Positions 1-6,373 of a stretch of 6,406 nucleotides of DNA are shown here, piece by piece (the stretch's first letter is position 1; every line of letters begins with the position of its first letter). A program made the position numbers and the translations under genes. Source of the DNA: an uncultured Collinsella sp. (GTDB lineage: Bacteria; Actinomycetota; Coriobacteriia; Coriobacteriales; Coriobacteriaceae); the NCBI GenBank assembly GCA_902489855.1, contig CABUBS010000123.1, forward strand, positions 1 to 6,406, written 5' to 3'. Below the pieces are notes generated by a model, which worked only from the letters and a program-made list of their open reading frames with translations, had not been told where the DNA came from and made no database searches.

Positions 1-372
1 CCCTTGACCTTGGGCTTTGGCAAGTTCAGCGTGACCAGCGCCGCAGAGCACGACCGTGTCATCGCCTTCACGAGCCAGCTTGCGCACGTGGTATCCAACG
101 CCTACGTCAAAAGCCCCACTGCCCAGGTCCACCACGGCTTTTCGGCCGGCAGCTACCGCGATCTCACCCGCGTGGCGTACCTCAATCCGCAGATGTGGTC
201 CGAGCTCATGATCGACGACGCTGACGCGCTCGCCTTCGAGATCGACCATCTGATCGAGTCGCTTGGCGCCTACAGCCGAGCGCTCAAGAACCGCGACCAG
301 CGCTATCTGGAGAATCTTCTTGCCGAGGGCGACCGCATTAAGCGCGCGCTCGACGACGAGGCCTCCCACTAG
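1..372 (+). CDS. tyrA: Prephenate dehydrogenase, C-terminal part (5' end outside window)
   Basis: This is the last 123 codons of a gene that enters the window already open; the frame runs from base 1 to a TAG at 370-372. The family oxidatively decarboxylates prephenate to 4-hydroxyphenylpyruvate with NAD(P)+, the committed step to tyrosine in the cytoplasm. What remains is the all-helical C-terminal dimerisation domain. It shows EHDRV (fragment residues 16-20), SQLAH (25-29, at the place of the usual SHLPH), and SYRDLTRVA (51-59) followed by NPQMW (62-66). The Arg of LTR (57) and the Trp nine residues later (66) match the spacing of prephenate-binding Arg250 and Trp259 in Aquifex TyrA. The NAD-binding domain must lie upstream. 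The protein ends in a charged helix with no ACT domain after it, unlike Bacillus TyrA. aroB follows after 36 nt. The family call is firm; cofactor preference and prephenate versus arogenate specificity cannot be judged from this part. Confidence 0.88.
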   Translation, partial: PLTLGFGKFSVTSAAEHDRVIAFTSQLAHVVSNAYVKSPTAQVHHGFSAGSYRDLTRVAYLNPQMWSELMIDDADALAFEIDHLIESLGAYSRALKNRDQRYLENLLAEGDRIKRALDDEASH

Positions 373-393
373 ACCACCTATCACGCCAGGTCG

Positions 394-399
394 AAAGGA
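394..399 (+). promoter_or_regulatory. Ribosome binding site of aroB
   Basis: AAAGGA lies 9 nt before the ATG at 409, within the 36-nt tyrA-aroB gap. It supports this start for aroB. I see no convincing promoter in the same gap, so aroB is probably read from a transcript that begins upstream. Confidence 0.7.
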
Positions 400-408
400 C
401 CGAAGCTT

Positions 409-1515
409 ATGGCGATTACCATCGATATCGACACCGCACGCCCCTACCAGGTGTATGTTGGCACGTTTTTGCTGGAGCAGGCGGGACCGCTCGTGCGCGC
501 CACTGCCGGCGGCACCAAGGCCGTCATCGTGACGGACACCAACGTGGGCCCGCTCTACCAGATGCCCGTTAAGCAGAGTCTGGAGGCATCAGGCTACGAG
601 GTGAGCATCTGCACCTTCGAGGCCGGCGAGGCCCATAAGCGCGCCGAAACCTATGTTGCCATTTTGGAGTTTGTGGCCGAGCACGAGCTTTCACGCTCCG
701 ACGTGATCGTTGCACTCGGCGGCGGTGTCGTGGGCGACGTGGCCGGCTTTGTGGCCGCCACCTACATGCGCGGCTGCAAGTTTGTGCAGATCCCCACGAG
801 TCTGCTCGCCATGGTGGATTCGTCGGTGGGCGGCAAGACGGCCATCGACCTGGCTGCCGGCAAGAACTTGGCCGGCGCCTTTTGGCAGCCGAGCGTGGTT
901 ATCGCCGACGTGGGATGCTTGGCGACACTCACGCCCGAGCAGTTCGCCGACGGCTGCGGCGAGGTCGTCAAGCACGCCGTGATCGCCGACCCGGAGCTTT
1001 TCGCCGAGCTGGAGAAGACCCCGCTCACGCTGGAGCTGCTCAACCGCGATGTGGCCCGCGTAGCGCTCATCATCGCCCGCAATATCGACATCAAGCGCGC
1101 CGTGGTCGTCGCCGACGAGTGCGAAAACAACCAGCGCAAGCTCCTCAACTTTGGACACAGCGCCGGGCACGCCGTCGAGGCCTGCGAGCACTTTGAGCTG
1201 GGACACGGCAACTGCGTGTCGATCGGCATGGGTATCATCACGCGCGCCGCGGCCCTGCACGGCGTCTGCGATGCTGCGCTGCCCGGTCGTATTGAGGAGC
1301 TCTGCGCCCGCCATGGCCTCAAGACCCGCTGCGACCTAGATGCCGATACCGTCTTTGCCGAGGCGCTCCACGACAAGAAGCGCGCGGGCAACACCATCGA
1401 CCTGGTGATTCCGCACGGCATTGGCCGCTGCAGCATCGACCGCACACCGCTTTCCGCTTTTCACGAACTCATTGCCGAGGGCCTCGGCCAGAAGGGAGAC
1501 GCATCCGCATGCTAG
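409..1515 (+). CDS. aroB: 3-dehydroquinate synthase
   Basis: The enzyme converts DAHP to 3-dehydroquinate, the second step of the shikimate pathway, using NAD+ and a divalent metal (Zn or Co). The protein has 368 residues, the usual length. The N-terminal Rossmann-like domain carries VTDTNVGPLY (41-50) and the glycine-rich GGGVVGDVAGF (104-114). IPTSLLAMVDSSVGGKT (128-144) and GKN (151-153) form the nucleotide and substrate pocket. The three metal ligands are visible by alignment with known enzymes: Glu185 in GCGEVVKHA, His250 in LNFGHSAGHAVE and His266 in LGHGN. The second motif is slightly unusual, since most homologues have GHTFGHA where this has GHSAGHA. The ATG at 409 is preceded by AAAGGA. 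The last 7 nt overlap the start of aroA, so the two genes are very likely co-translated. 2-deoxy-scyllo-inosose synthases belong to the same superfamily, but the setting among aro genes makes AroB by far the best call. Confidence 0.96.
   Translation: MAITIDIDTARPYQVYVGTFLLEQAGPLVRATAGGTKAVIVTDTNVGPLYQMPVKQSLEASGYEVSICTFEAGEAHKRAETYVAILEFVAEHELSRSDVIVALGGGVVGDVAGFVAATYMRGCKFVQIPTSLLAMVDSSVGGKTAIDLAAGKNLAGAFWQPSVVIADVGCLATLTPEQFADGCGEVVKHAVIADPELFAELEKTPLTLELLNRDVARVALIIARNIDIKRAVVVADECENNQRKLLNFGHSAGHAVEACEHFELGHGNCVSIGMGIITRAAALHGVCDAALPGRIEELCARHGLKTRCDLDADTVFAEALHDKKRAGNTIDLVIPHGIGRCSIDRTPLSAFHELIAEGLGQKGDASAC
1492..1498 (+). promoter_or_regulatory. Ribosome binding site of aroA inside aroB
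   Basis: AAGGGAG lies within the last codons of aroB, 10 nt before the ATG at 1509. It decides this start, which overlaps the aroB stop in ATGCTAG (1509-1515). Confidence 0.7.
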
Positions 1516-2828
1516 CCCGCATCACCCCGTCCCCACTCAAGGGCACCGTTCCCGCCATCGCGTCCAAGTCGATGGCGCATCGCCTCATCATCTGCGCCGC
1601 GCTCGCCAACGGCGAGACGCACGTCACCTGCAACACCACCTGCGCCGACATCGAGGCTACGGTGCGCTGCCTTACGGCACTGGGTGCTCGCATCGAGATC
1701 GTCGAGGACGGCTTCCAGGTCCACCCCACCATGAAGAGTGTTGAGTTTGGCCTGCTCAAGGCCCTTGCCGGCGGCACGCTTGACTGCGGTGAAAGCGGCT
1801 CCACGCTCCGCTTTATGCTGCCAGTCGCCTGCGCGCTGGGTGCAGAAGCAACTTTTGTGGGTCAGGGGCGCTTGGGCGCCCGCCCGCTCTCCCCGCTCTC
1901 GGACGAGATCATCGCCGCCGGCTGCGACCTACAGGGTCTGGGCGGTTTTCCGCTCAAGACGAGCGGACGCATGCGCCCGGGCACCTTTGTGCTTCCGGGC
2001 AACGTGAGCTCGCAGTATATCTCCGGCCTGCTGCTGGCAGCCCCGCTGCTGGCCCAGCCCTCCTGCGTGCAGGTAACCGGTCTCATTGAGAGCCGTCCCT
2101 ACATCAACCTGACGATCCAGGCCATGAAGGCCTTTGGCGTCGAGGTCAACGTCGAGCGTATTCCGGCCAAGGACGGCCAGCCCGAGGTCACGAACTTCCG
2201 CGTGAGCAGCGGCTCGTACCGCACGCCCAGCAGCGTTGCTGTCGAGGGCGACTGGTCCAACGCCGCCTTTTGGCTGTGCGCCGGCGCTATCGGCGCCGAC
2301 CCCATCACCGTGGAGGGCGTATCCCTGAGCTCCGCGCAGGGCGACCGAAACGTGCTCGCCGCGCTTTCGCGCTTTGGCGCCCGCATCGTGCGCTCCACCA
2401 ACGCCGCCACCGTGCAGTCCGACAAGCTCGCCGGCTTTGAGATGAGCGCCCACGACATTCCTGACCTGGTGCCCGTCATCTCGGCCGTAGCCTCGCTGGC
2501 GCGGGGCCGCACCTTTATCCGCGATTGCGCCCGTCTGCGCATCAAGGAATCCGACCGCCTGGTCACGACCACCCGCGAGCTCACCGCGCTGGGCGCGCAG
2601 GTGCGCATTGCCGGCGACGACCTCATCATCAAGGGCGTCGACGCCTTTACCGGCGGCGAGGTCGATTCGCACAACGACCATCGCATCGCCATGATGGCCG
2701 CTATCGCCGCGAGCCGCGCCACCGGCGAGGTCGTGATCCACGGCGCCGAGGCCGTCAACAAGTCCTATCCCGATTTCTTCGACCACTACCGCCTGCTGGG
2801 CGGCAAGGTCACACTCGAGGAGGAATAG
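1509..2828 (+). CDS. aroA: 3-phosphoshikimate 1-carboxyvinyltransferase (EPSP synthase)
   Basis: The enzyme transfers the enolpyruvyl group of PEP to shikimate-3-phosphate to give EPSP, the sixth pathway step and the target of glyphosate. The 439 residues make the usual two-domain fold of repeated beta-alpha units. Visible motifs: SKSMAHR (19-25, Lys20 and Arg25 match E. coli Lys22 and Arg27), LDCGESGSTLRF (91-102, with PEP-binding Arg101), GRLGARPL (120-127, Arg125), SSQY (167-170), DIPDLVP (316-322, catalytic Asp319), RIKESDRL (344-351, Glu347 and Arg350), NDHRIAM (389-395, Arg392) and VNKSYPDFF (416-424, Lys418). All catalytic residues I can place are present. Two loop positions differ from the E. 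coli type: the second Ser of the usual KSxS motif is Ala23, and the Pro after the PEP-binding Arg is Phe102. The gene overlaps aroB by 7 nt and ends 1 nt before aroC. MurA is a relative, but the shikimate-type motifs and the context exclude it. Confidence 0.96.
   Translation: MLARITPSPLKGTVPAIASKSMAHRLIICAALANGETHVTCNTTCADIEATVRCLTALGARIEIVEDGFQVHPTMKSVEFGLLKALAGGTLDCGESGSTLRFMLPVACALGAEATFVGQGRLGARPLSPLSDEIIAAGCDLQGLGGFPLKTSGRMRPGTFVLPGNVSSQYISGLLLAAPLLAQPSCVQVTGLIESRPYINLTIQAMKAFGVEVNVERIPAKDGQPEVTNFRVSSGSYRTPSSVAVEGDWSNAAFWLCAGAIGADPITVEGVSLSSAQGDRNVLAALSRFGARIVRSTNAATVQSDKLAGFEMSAHDIPDLVPVISAVASLARGRTFIRDCARLRIKESDRLVTTTRELTALGAQVRIAGDDLIIKGVDAFTGGEVDSHNDHRIAMMAAIAASRATGEVVIHGAEAVNKSYPDFFDHYRLLGGKVTLEEE
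2817..2824 (+). promoter_or_regulatory. Ribosome binding site of aroC inside the aroA 3' end
   Basis: GAGGAGGA is a near-perfect Shine-Dalgarno sequence. It is also most of the final Glu codons of aroA (protein end LEEE). It ends 5 nt before the ATG at 2830, so the aroA stop codon falls between this site and the aroC start. That layout fits termination-reinitiation coupling. Confidence 0.8.
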
Positions 2829-2829
2829 C

Positions 2830-3927
2830 ATGTCCTCGACCTTTGGCAACGTCTTGCACTTAAGCATCTTCGGCCAGTCGCACTCCCCCGCCATCGGCTG
2901 CTCCCTCGATGGCATTCCGGCGGGCATCGCTGTTGACCAGGGGCAGCTGCAGGCCTTTTTGGACCGTCGCGCCCCCGGTCGCGACGAGACCGCGACCAAG
3001 CGCCGCGAGGCCGACGCCGCGCATATCATCGCCGGTGTGGTCGATGGACACACCACGGGCGCACCCATCGCAGCGATTATCGAGAACACCAACACGCGCT
3101 CCAAGGACTATTCCGAGCTGCGCCGCAAGCCCCGCCCCGGGCACGCAGACTTTCCGGCGCGCGTGAAGTACCACAACATGCACGACGTCGCCGGCGGCGG
3201 GCACTTCTCCGGCCGCCTAACGGCCCCCCTGTGCATCGCCGGCGGTATTGCGCTGCAGGCACTCGAGGCCCGCGGTATTCGGGTGATGGCTCACGTGGCG
3301 CAGATCGGCGGCATCTCCGACCTGCCGATGGACGACATGGTCTATCGCGAGGCCGACCGAAAGGCGATCCTAACGAACGATCTTCCTTGCATTGACGCCG
3401 CTGCTGCCGGCCGCATGCGCGAGGAGATTCTGGCCGCGCGCGACGAGCTCGACAGCATCGGCGGCATCGTGGAGTGTGGCATCTACGGCCTGCCCGCAGG
3501 CATCGGCGACCCCATGTTCGACGGCATCGAGAACCGCATCGCGCAGATTGCGTTTGGCATTCCTGCCGTGAAGGGCGTGGAGTTTGGCATGGGCTTTGCC
3601 GTAGCAGCCATGCGCGGCAGCGAGAACAACGACCCGTATCGCATCGATGTCAAGACCGGTGAGATTGAAGTCGAGTCCAACAACGCCGGCGGCATCCTGG
3701 GCGGCATCTCCACCGGCGCGCCCGTCATGTGGCGCATGGCCGTAAAGCCGACGCCCTCCATTGGCCGCGAGCAGCAGACCGTAGACATGGACGCCATGGA
3801 AAATGCCGAGCTCTCGGTCCACGGCCGTCACGATCCCTGCATCGTCCCCCGAGCCGTCCCCGTGGCCGAAGCAGCCGCCGCCCTCGCCATCTGGGACGCC
3901 CTCCTCGAGGACGCAGGCCAGCTCTAA
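2830..3927 (+). CDS. aroC: Chorismate synthase
   Basis: The enzyme removes phosphate from EPSP by 1,4-anti elimination to give chorismate, the last common-pathway step, using reduced FMN that is not consumed. The 365 residues are the normal bacterial length. Motifs in order: FGQSHSPAIG (14-23, FMN/substrate His18), LDRRAPGR (44-51), NTNTRSKDY (86-94), RPGHADF (102-108, second conserved His105), GGGHFSGRLTAPLC (122-135), SNNAGGILGGISTG (283-296) and GRHDPCIVPRAVPV (332-345). The two histidines essential in the Neurospora enzyme are both kept. The first signature is usually GESHG; here it reads GQSHS, with the catalytic Ser-His pair intact. There is no added flavin reductase domain, so reduced FMN must come from elsewhere (monofunctional type). 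The ATG at 2830 follows the aroA stop by 1 nt. A 44-nt gap separates it from pheA. Confidence 0.97.
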   Translation: MSSTFGNVLHLSIFGQSHSPAIGCSLDGIPAGIAVDQGQLQAFLDRRAPGRDETATKRREADAAHIIAGVVDGHTTGAPIAAIIENTNTRSKDYSELRRKPRPGHADFPARVKYHNMHDVAGGGHFSGRLTAPLCIAGGIALQALEARGIRVMAHVAQIGGISDLPMDDMVYREADRKAILTNDLPCIDAAAAGRMREEILAARDELDSIGGIVECGIYGLPAGIGDPMFDGIENRIAQIAFGIPAVKGVEFGMGFAVAAMRGSENNDPYRIDVKTGEIEVESNNAGGILGGISTGAPVMWRMAVKPTPSIGREQQTVDMDAMENAELSVHGRHDPCIVPRAVPVAEAAAALAIWDALLEDAGQL

Positions 3928-3971
3928 CCCACCCACCCCTCAACATCCCCCGACACGTGAAAGGGGTCTCC
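3928..3971 (+). promoter_or_regulatory. aroC-pheA gap with possible hairpin over the pheA ribosome binding site
   Basis: This 44-nt gap, the longest between genes here, is rich in C runs. The pheA Shine-Dalgarno region GAAAGGGG (3959-3966) ends 5 nt before the ATG at 3972 and decides that start. ACCCCT at 3935-3940 is the exact reverse complement of AGGGGT at 3962-3967, with a 21-nt loop; a second C run at 3947-3951 could also pair with the G run. Such pairing would hide the ribosome binding site, but six pairs across a long loop may arise by chance. No promoter or short leader peptide is apparent. Confidence 0.35.
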
Positions 3972-5117
3972 ATGGACCTTGCCGATATTCGCCAGGCCAT
4001 TGATGGCATCGATACCACGCTCCTCAACAGCTTTGTCGAGCGCATGAATATTGCCACCGAGGTCGCCAAGTCAAAAATCGAGATGGGCAAGGCCGTCTTC
4101 GACCCCGCCCGCGAGCGCTCCAAACTCAACAACCTCGCCGGCCGCGCGCCCGAGCGCTACGAGGCCCAGACCATCACCCTGTTTCGCTTGCTCATGAGCA
4201 TGAGCAAGGCCGAGCAGCAGCGCTACATCAACGAGCTCAAGGGCATCACGGTGTCGCAAAAAGCCCACGCCACGGCCGTAGCCTTCGATACGCCCTTCCC
4301 CCAGACGGCCAGCGTTGCCTGCCAGGGCGTGGAAGGCGCCTACAGCCAAATAGCCGCGTGCAAGCTCTTCGACGTGCCCGACATCGCGTTCTTCGAGACC
4401 TTTGAGGGCGTGATGCGTGCCGTGCGCGACGGCTTCTGCGAGTTTGGCGTGCTGCCCATCGAAAACTCCACCGCAGGCTCGGTCAACGCCGTCTACGACC
4501 TGCTCGCCCAGTTCGACTTCCACATCGTGCGCTCGCTGCGCCTCAAGATCGACCACAACCTGCTCGTCAAGCCCGGCACCAAGCTCGCAGACGTGCGCGA
4601 GGTCTACAGCCATGGCCAGGCAATCGCCCAGTGCGCCGGCTTTATCGAGGCCCACGACCTGCACGCCACCAAGTACCTCAACACGGCCATGTCGGCCGAG
4701 ATGGTCGCCAACTCCGAACGCACCGACGTCGCCGCCATCGCCTCGCGCAGCTGCGCGGCGCTCTACGGCCTGGAAGTGCTGGAGCCCAACATCCAGGACT
4801 CGGACAATAACTACACGCGCTTTGTCGTCATCAGCCGCGAGCCGCGCGTCTACCCCGGTGCCAACCGCACCTCGCTCATGATCACCACGGCCAACGAGCC
4901 GGGCGCCCTCTACCGCGTACTCGAGCGCTTCTATGCGCTCAACATCAACCTCATTAAGCTCGAAAGCCGTCCCATCCCCGGGCACGACTTTGAGTTTATG
5001 TTCTACTTTGACCTGGACTGCCCCTTTGGCAGCAAGGCCCTCGACGACCTGCTCGATTCCATCGACGACGTGTGCGAGAGCTTCACCTACTTTGGCAGCT
5101 ACACGGAGGTGCTCTAG
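3972..5117 (+). CDS. pheA: Bifunctional chorismate mutase / prephenate dehydratase (P-protein) with ACT domain
   Basis: This 381-residue protein turns chorismate into prephenate and then phenylpyruvate, the route to phenylalanine. Residues 1-90 are an AroQ-type chorismate mutase. Aligned to E. coli PheA, Arg7, Arg24, Lys35, Asp44, Arg47, Glu48 and Gln82 match the active-site residues Arg11, Arg28, Lys39, Asp48, Arg51, Glu52 and Gln88. Residues about 114-290 are the dehydratase, with GVEGAYSQIAA (119-129), PIENSTAGSV (162-171) and the catalytic TRF (282-284). Residues about 298-376 are an ACT domain with GALYRVL (311-317) and ESRP (331-334), the phenylalanine-binding motif, so feedback inhibition by Phe is expected. 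The open frame extends further upstream, but that part overlaps aroC and lacks family similarity. The ATG at 3972 follows GAAAGGGG and begins exactly at the mutase domain. The stop touches the aroE start. Confidence 0.96.
   Translation: MDLADIRQAIDGIDTTLLNSFVERMNIATEVAKSKIEMGKAVFDPARERSKLNNLAGRAPERYEAQTITLFRLLMSMSKAEQQRYINELKGITVSQKAHATAVAFDTPFPQTASVACQGVEGAYSQIAACKLFDVPDIAFFETFEGVMRAVRDGFCEFGVLPIENSTAGSVNAVYDLLAQFDFHIVRSLRLKIDHNLLVKPGTKLADVREVYSHGQAIAQCAGFIEAHDLHATKYLNTAMSAEMVANSERTDVAAIASRSCAALYGLEVLEPNIQDSDNNYTRFVVISREPRVYPGANRTSLMITTANEPGALYRVLERFYALNINLIKLESRPIPGHDFEFMFYFDLDCPFGSKALDDLLDSIDDVCESFTYFGSYTEVL
5105..5110 (+). promoter_or_regulatory. Ribosome binding site of aroE-aroK inside pheA
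   Basis: GGAGGT is a strong Shine-Dalgarno sequence in the last codons of pheA, 7 nt before the ATG at 5118. That ATG directly follows the pheA TAG, and the site fixes the start. Confidence 0.8.
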
Positions 5118-6368
5118 ATGACCGATACCGCCGCAACCCGTCCCTACGGCGTGCTGGGCCGCGTGCTGGGCCACAGCTACACCCCAACCATCTACAAGGA
5201 GCTCGCGGGGCTTGAGTACGTGCGCTTTGAGCGCGAGCCCGAAGACCTCGCGGCCTTTATGACGGGTAACGAATGGGAGGGCACCAACGTGACCATCCCC
5301 TACAAGCGCGCCGTCATGGACTATCTGGACGAGCTGAGTCCCCTGGCCGAGCGCATGGGCAACGTCAACACCATCACACGCCTGCCTGACGGCCGTCTAC
5401 GTGGCGACAACACCGACTACTTTGGTTTTCAGTGCCTGGTCGAGGAGCTGGGCGTAGAGGTTGCCGGTAAGAAGGTCCTCGTGCTCGGTGCCACCGGTGG
5501 CGCGGGCACTACGGCAAGCATGGTGCTCGGCGACCTGGGCGCTGTCGTCGTGCCGGTCGGCCGCACGAGCGAAGTCAACTACGACAACATCGCGCAGCAG
5601 TCCGACGCCGCACTGCTCGTCAACTGCACGCCCGCCGGCATGTTCCCCCACTGTCCCGATGCCCCCTGCACGCTCGAGGGGCTCGATGCGCTCGAGGGCG
5701 TCATCGACATTGTCTACAACCCTGCACGCACGGGCCTGATGCTCGAGGCCGAGCGCCGCGGCATCCCCTGCATCGGCGGCCTGCTGATGCTCGTGGCCCA
5801 GGCGGCGCAGGCTGTCGAGCGCTACACCGGCCAAGTCACCCCGCGCGAGCGCATTCTGGACGTAACGGAGCGCCTGTCCCGCCGCGAGCAGAACATCGCG
5901 CTGATCGGCATGCCGGGCTCGGGCAAGACCCGCGTAGGCGAACAGATTGCCCTGCTCACGGGTCGCGAGCACATCGACCTGGACCGCGCCCTCGAGGAGC
6001 GCCTGGGCATGCCCTGCGCCGACTATATCGTCGAGCGCGGCGAGGCGGCCTTCCGCGAACAGGAGACGGCAGCCCTGGCCGACATCTCCAAGCGCAGCGG
6101 CCTGGTGCTTTCCACGGGTGGCGGCGTAGTCACGCGCGACGAGAACTACCCGCTGCTGCACCAGAACAGCCAGATCGTGATGCTCAACCGTAAGCTTGAC
6201 GAACTCGCCCACAAGGGACGCCCTATCACCGCCCGCGACGGCATCGATAAACTCGCCGAGCAGCGTATGCCGCGCTACCGCGCCTGGGCCGACTACATCA
6301 TCGACTCACGCGACTGCGCCGCAAACACCGCGGCCGCCGTCCTCGACACCCTTCCACCAGCTCTCTAG
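5118..6368 (+). CDS. aroE-aroK: Fused shikimate dehydrogenase - shikimate kinase
   Basis: One 416-residue frame carries two consecutive pathway enzymes. Residues 1 to about 250 are AroE, which reduces 3-dehydroshikimate with NADPH. They show GHSYTP (18-23, shikimate site), NVTIPYK (57-63, catalytic Lys63), GNVNTI (81-86), DNTDYFGF (97-104, catalytic Asp100), the dinucleotide loop GATGGAG (124-130), VGRT (147-150, Arg favouring NADPH), NCTPAGM (169-175), VYNPARTGL (199-207) and LLMLVAQAAQA (222-232). Residues about 258-416 are shikimate kinase: Walker A GMPGSGKT (264-271), DLD (287-289, the shikimate/Mg aspartates), FRxxE (312-316), STGGGV (332-337), lid GRPIT (367-371) and RMPRY (383-387). 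The product would be shikimate-3-phosphate. No stop, restart or ribosome binding site is apparent at the junction near residue 250. The AroE half is compact: about 37 residues separate the HS and NVT motifs, against about 45 in E. coli. It follows pheA without a gap and ends just before an inverted repeat. Confidence 0.94.
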   Translation: MTDTAATRPYGVLGRVLGHSYTPTIYKELAGLEYVRFEREPEDLAAFMTGNEWEGTNVTIPYKRAVMDYLDELSPLAERMGNVNTITRLPDGRLRGDNTDYFGFQCLVEELGVEVAGKKVLVLGATGGAGTTASMVLGDLGAVVVPVGRTSEVNYDNIAQQSDAALLVNCTPAGMFPHCPDAPCTLEGLDALEGVIDIVYNPARTGLMLEAERRGIPCIGGLLMLVAQAAQAVERYTGQVTPRERILDVTERLSRREQNIALIGMPGSGKTRVGEQIALLTGREHIDLDRALEERLGMPCADYIVERGEAAFREQETAALADISKRSGLVLSTGGGVVTRDENYPLLHQNSQIVMLNRKLDELAHKGRPITARDGIDKLAEQRMPRYRAWADYIIDSRDCAANTAAAVLDTLPPAL

Positions 6369-6373
6369 CAAAA

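Noticed and set aside
373..408. Possible promoter between tyrA and aroB
   Set aside because: No convincing -35/-10 pair is visible in 36 nt; the gap is explained by the aroB ribosome binding site.
1929..3104. Long open frame on the minus strand (391 codons) opposite aroA and aroC
   Set aside because: It spans the junction of two well-supported genes, has a biased Ala/Gly/Arg/Val composition and no recognisable motif. Such frames are expected opposite GC-rich codons.
3729..3971. Possible longer N-terminus of PheA
   Set aside because: The 81 upstream codons overlap aroC in another frame and encode a low-complexity Arg/Pro-rich stretch. The chorismate mutase domain begins exactly at the ATG at 3972, which has a good ribosome binding site.
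4071..5174. Long open frame on the minus strand (367 codons) opposite pheA
   Set aside because: It is the mirror of high-GC third positions in pheA and runs into aroE. It has no domain signature and no clear ribosome binding site was noted.
5670..5701. Short repeat CTCGAGGGGCTCGATGCGCTCGAGGGC within aroE
   Set aside because: It encodes LEGLDALEG in a normal part of the protein and has only two imperfect units, so it is explained by codon bias.
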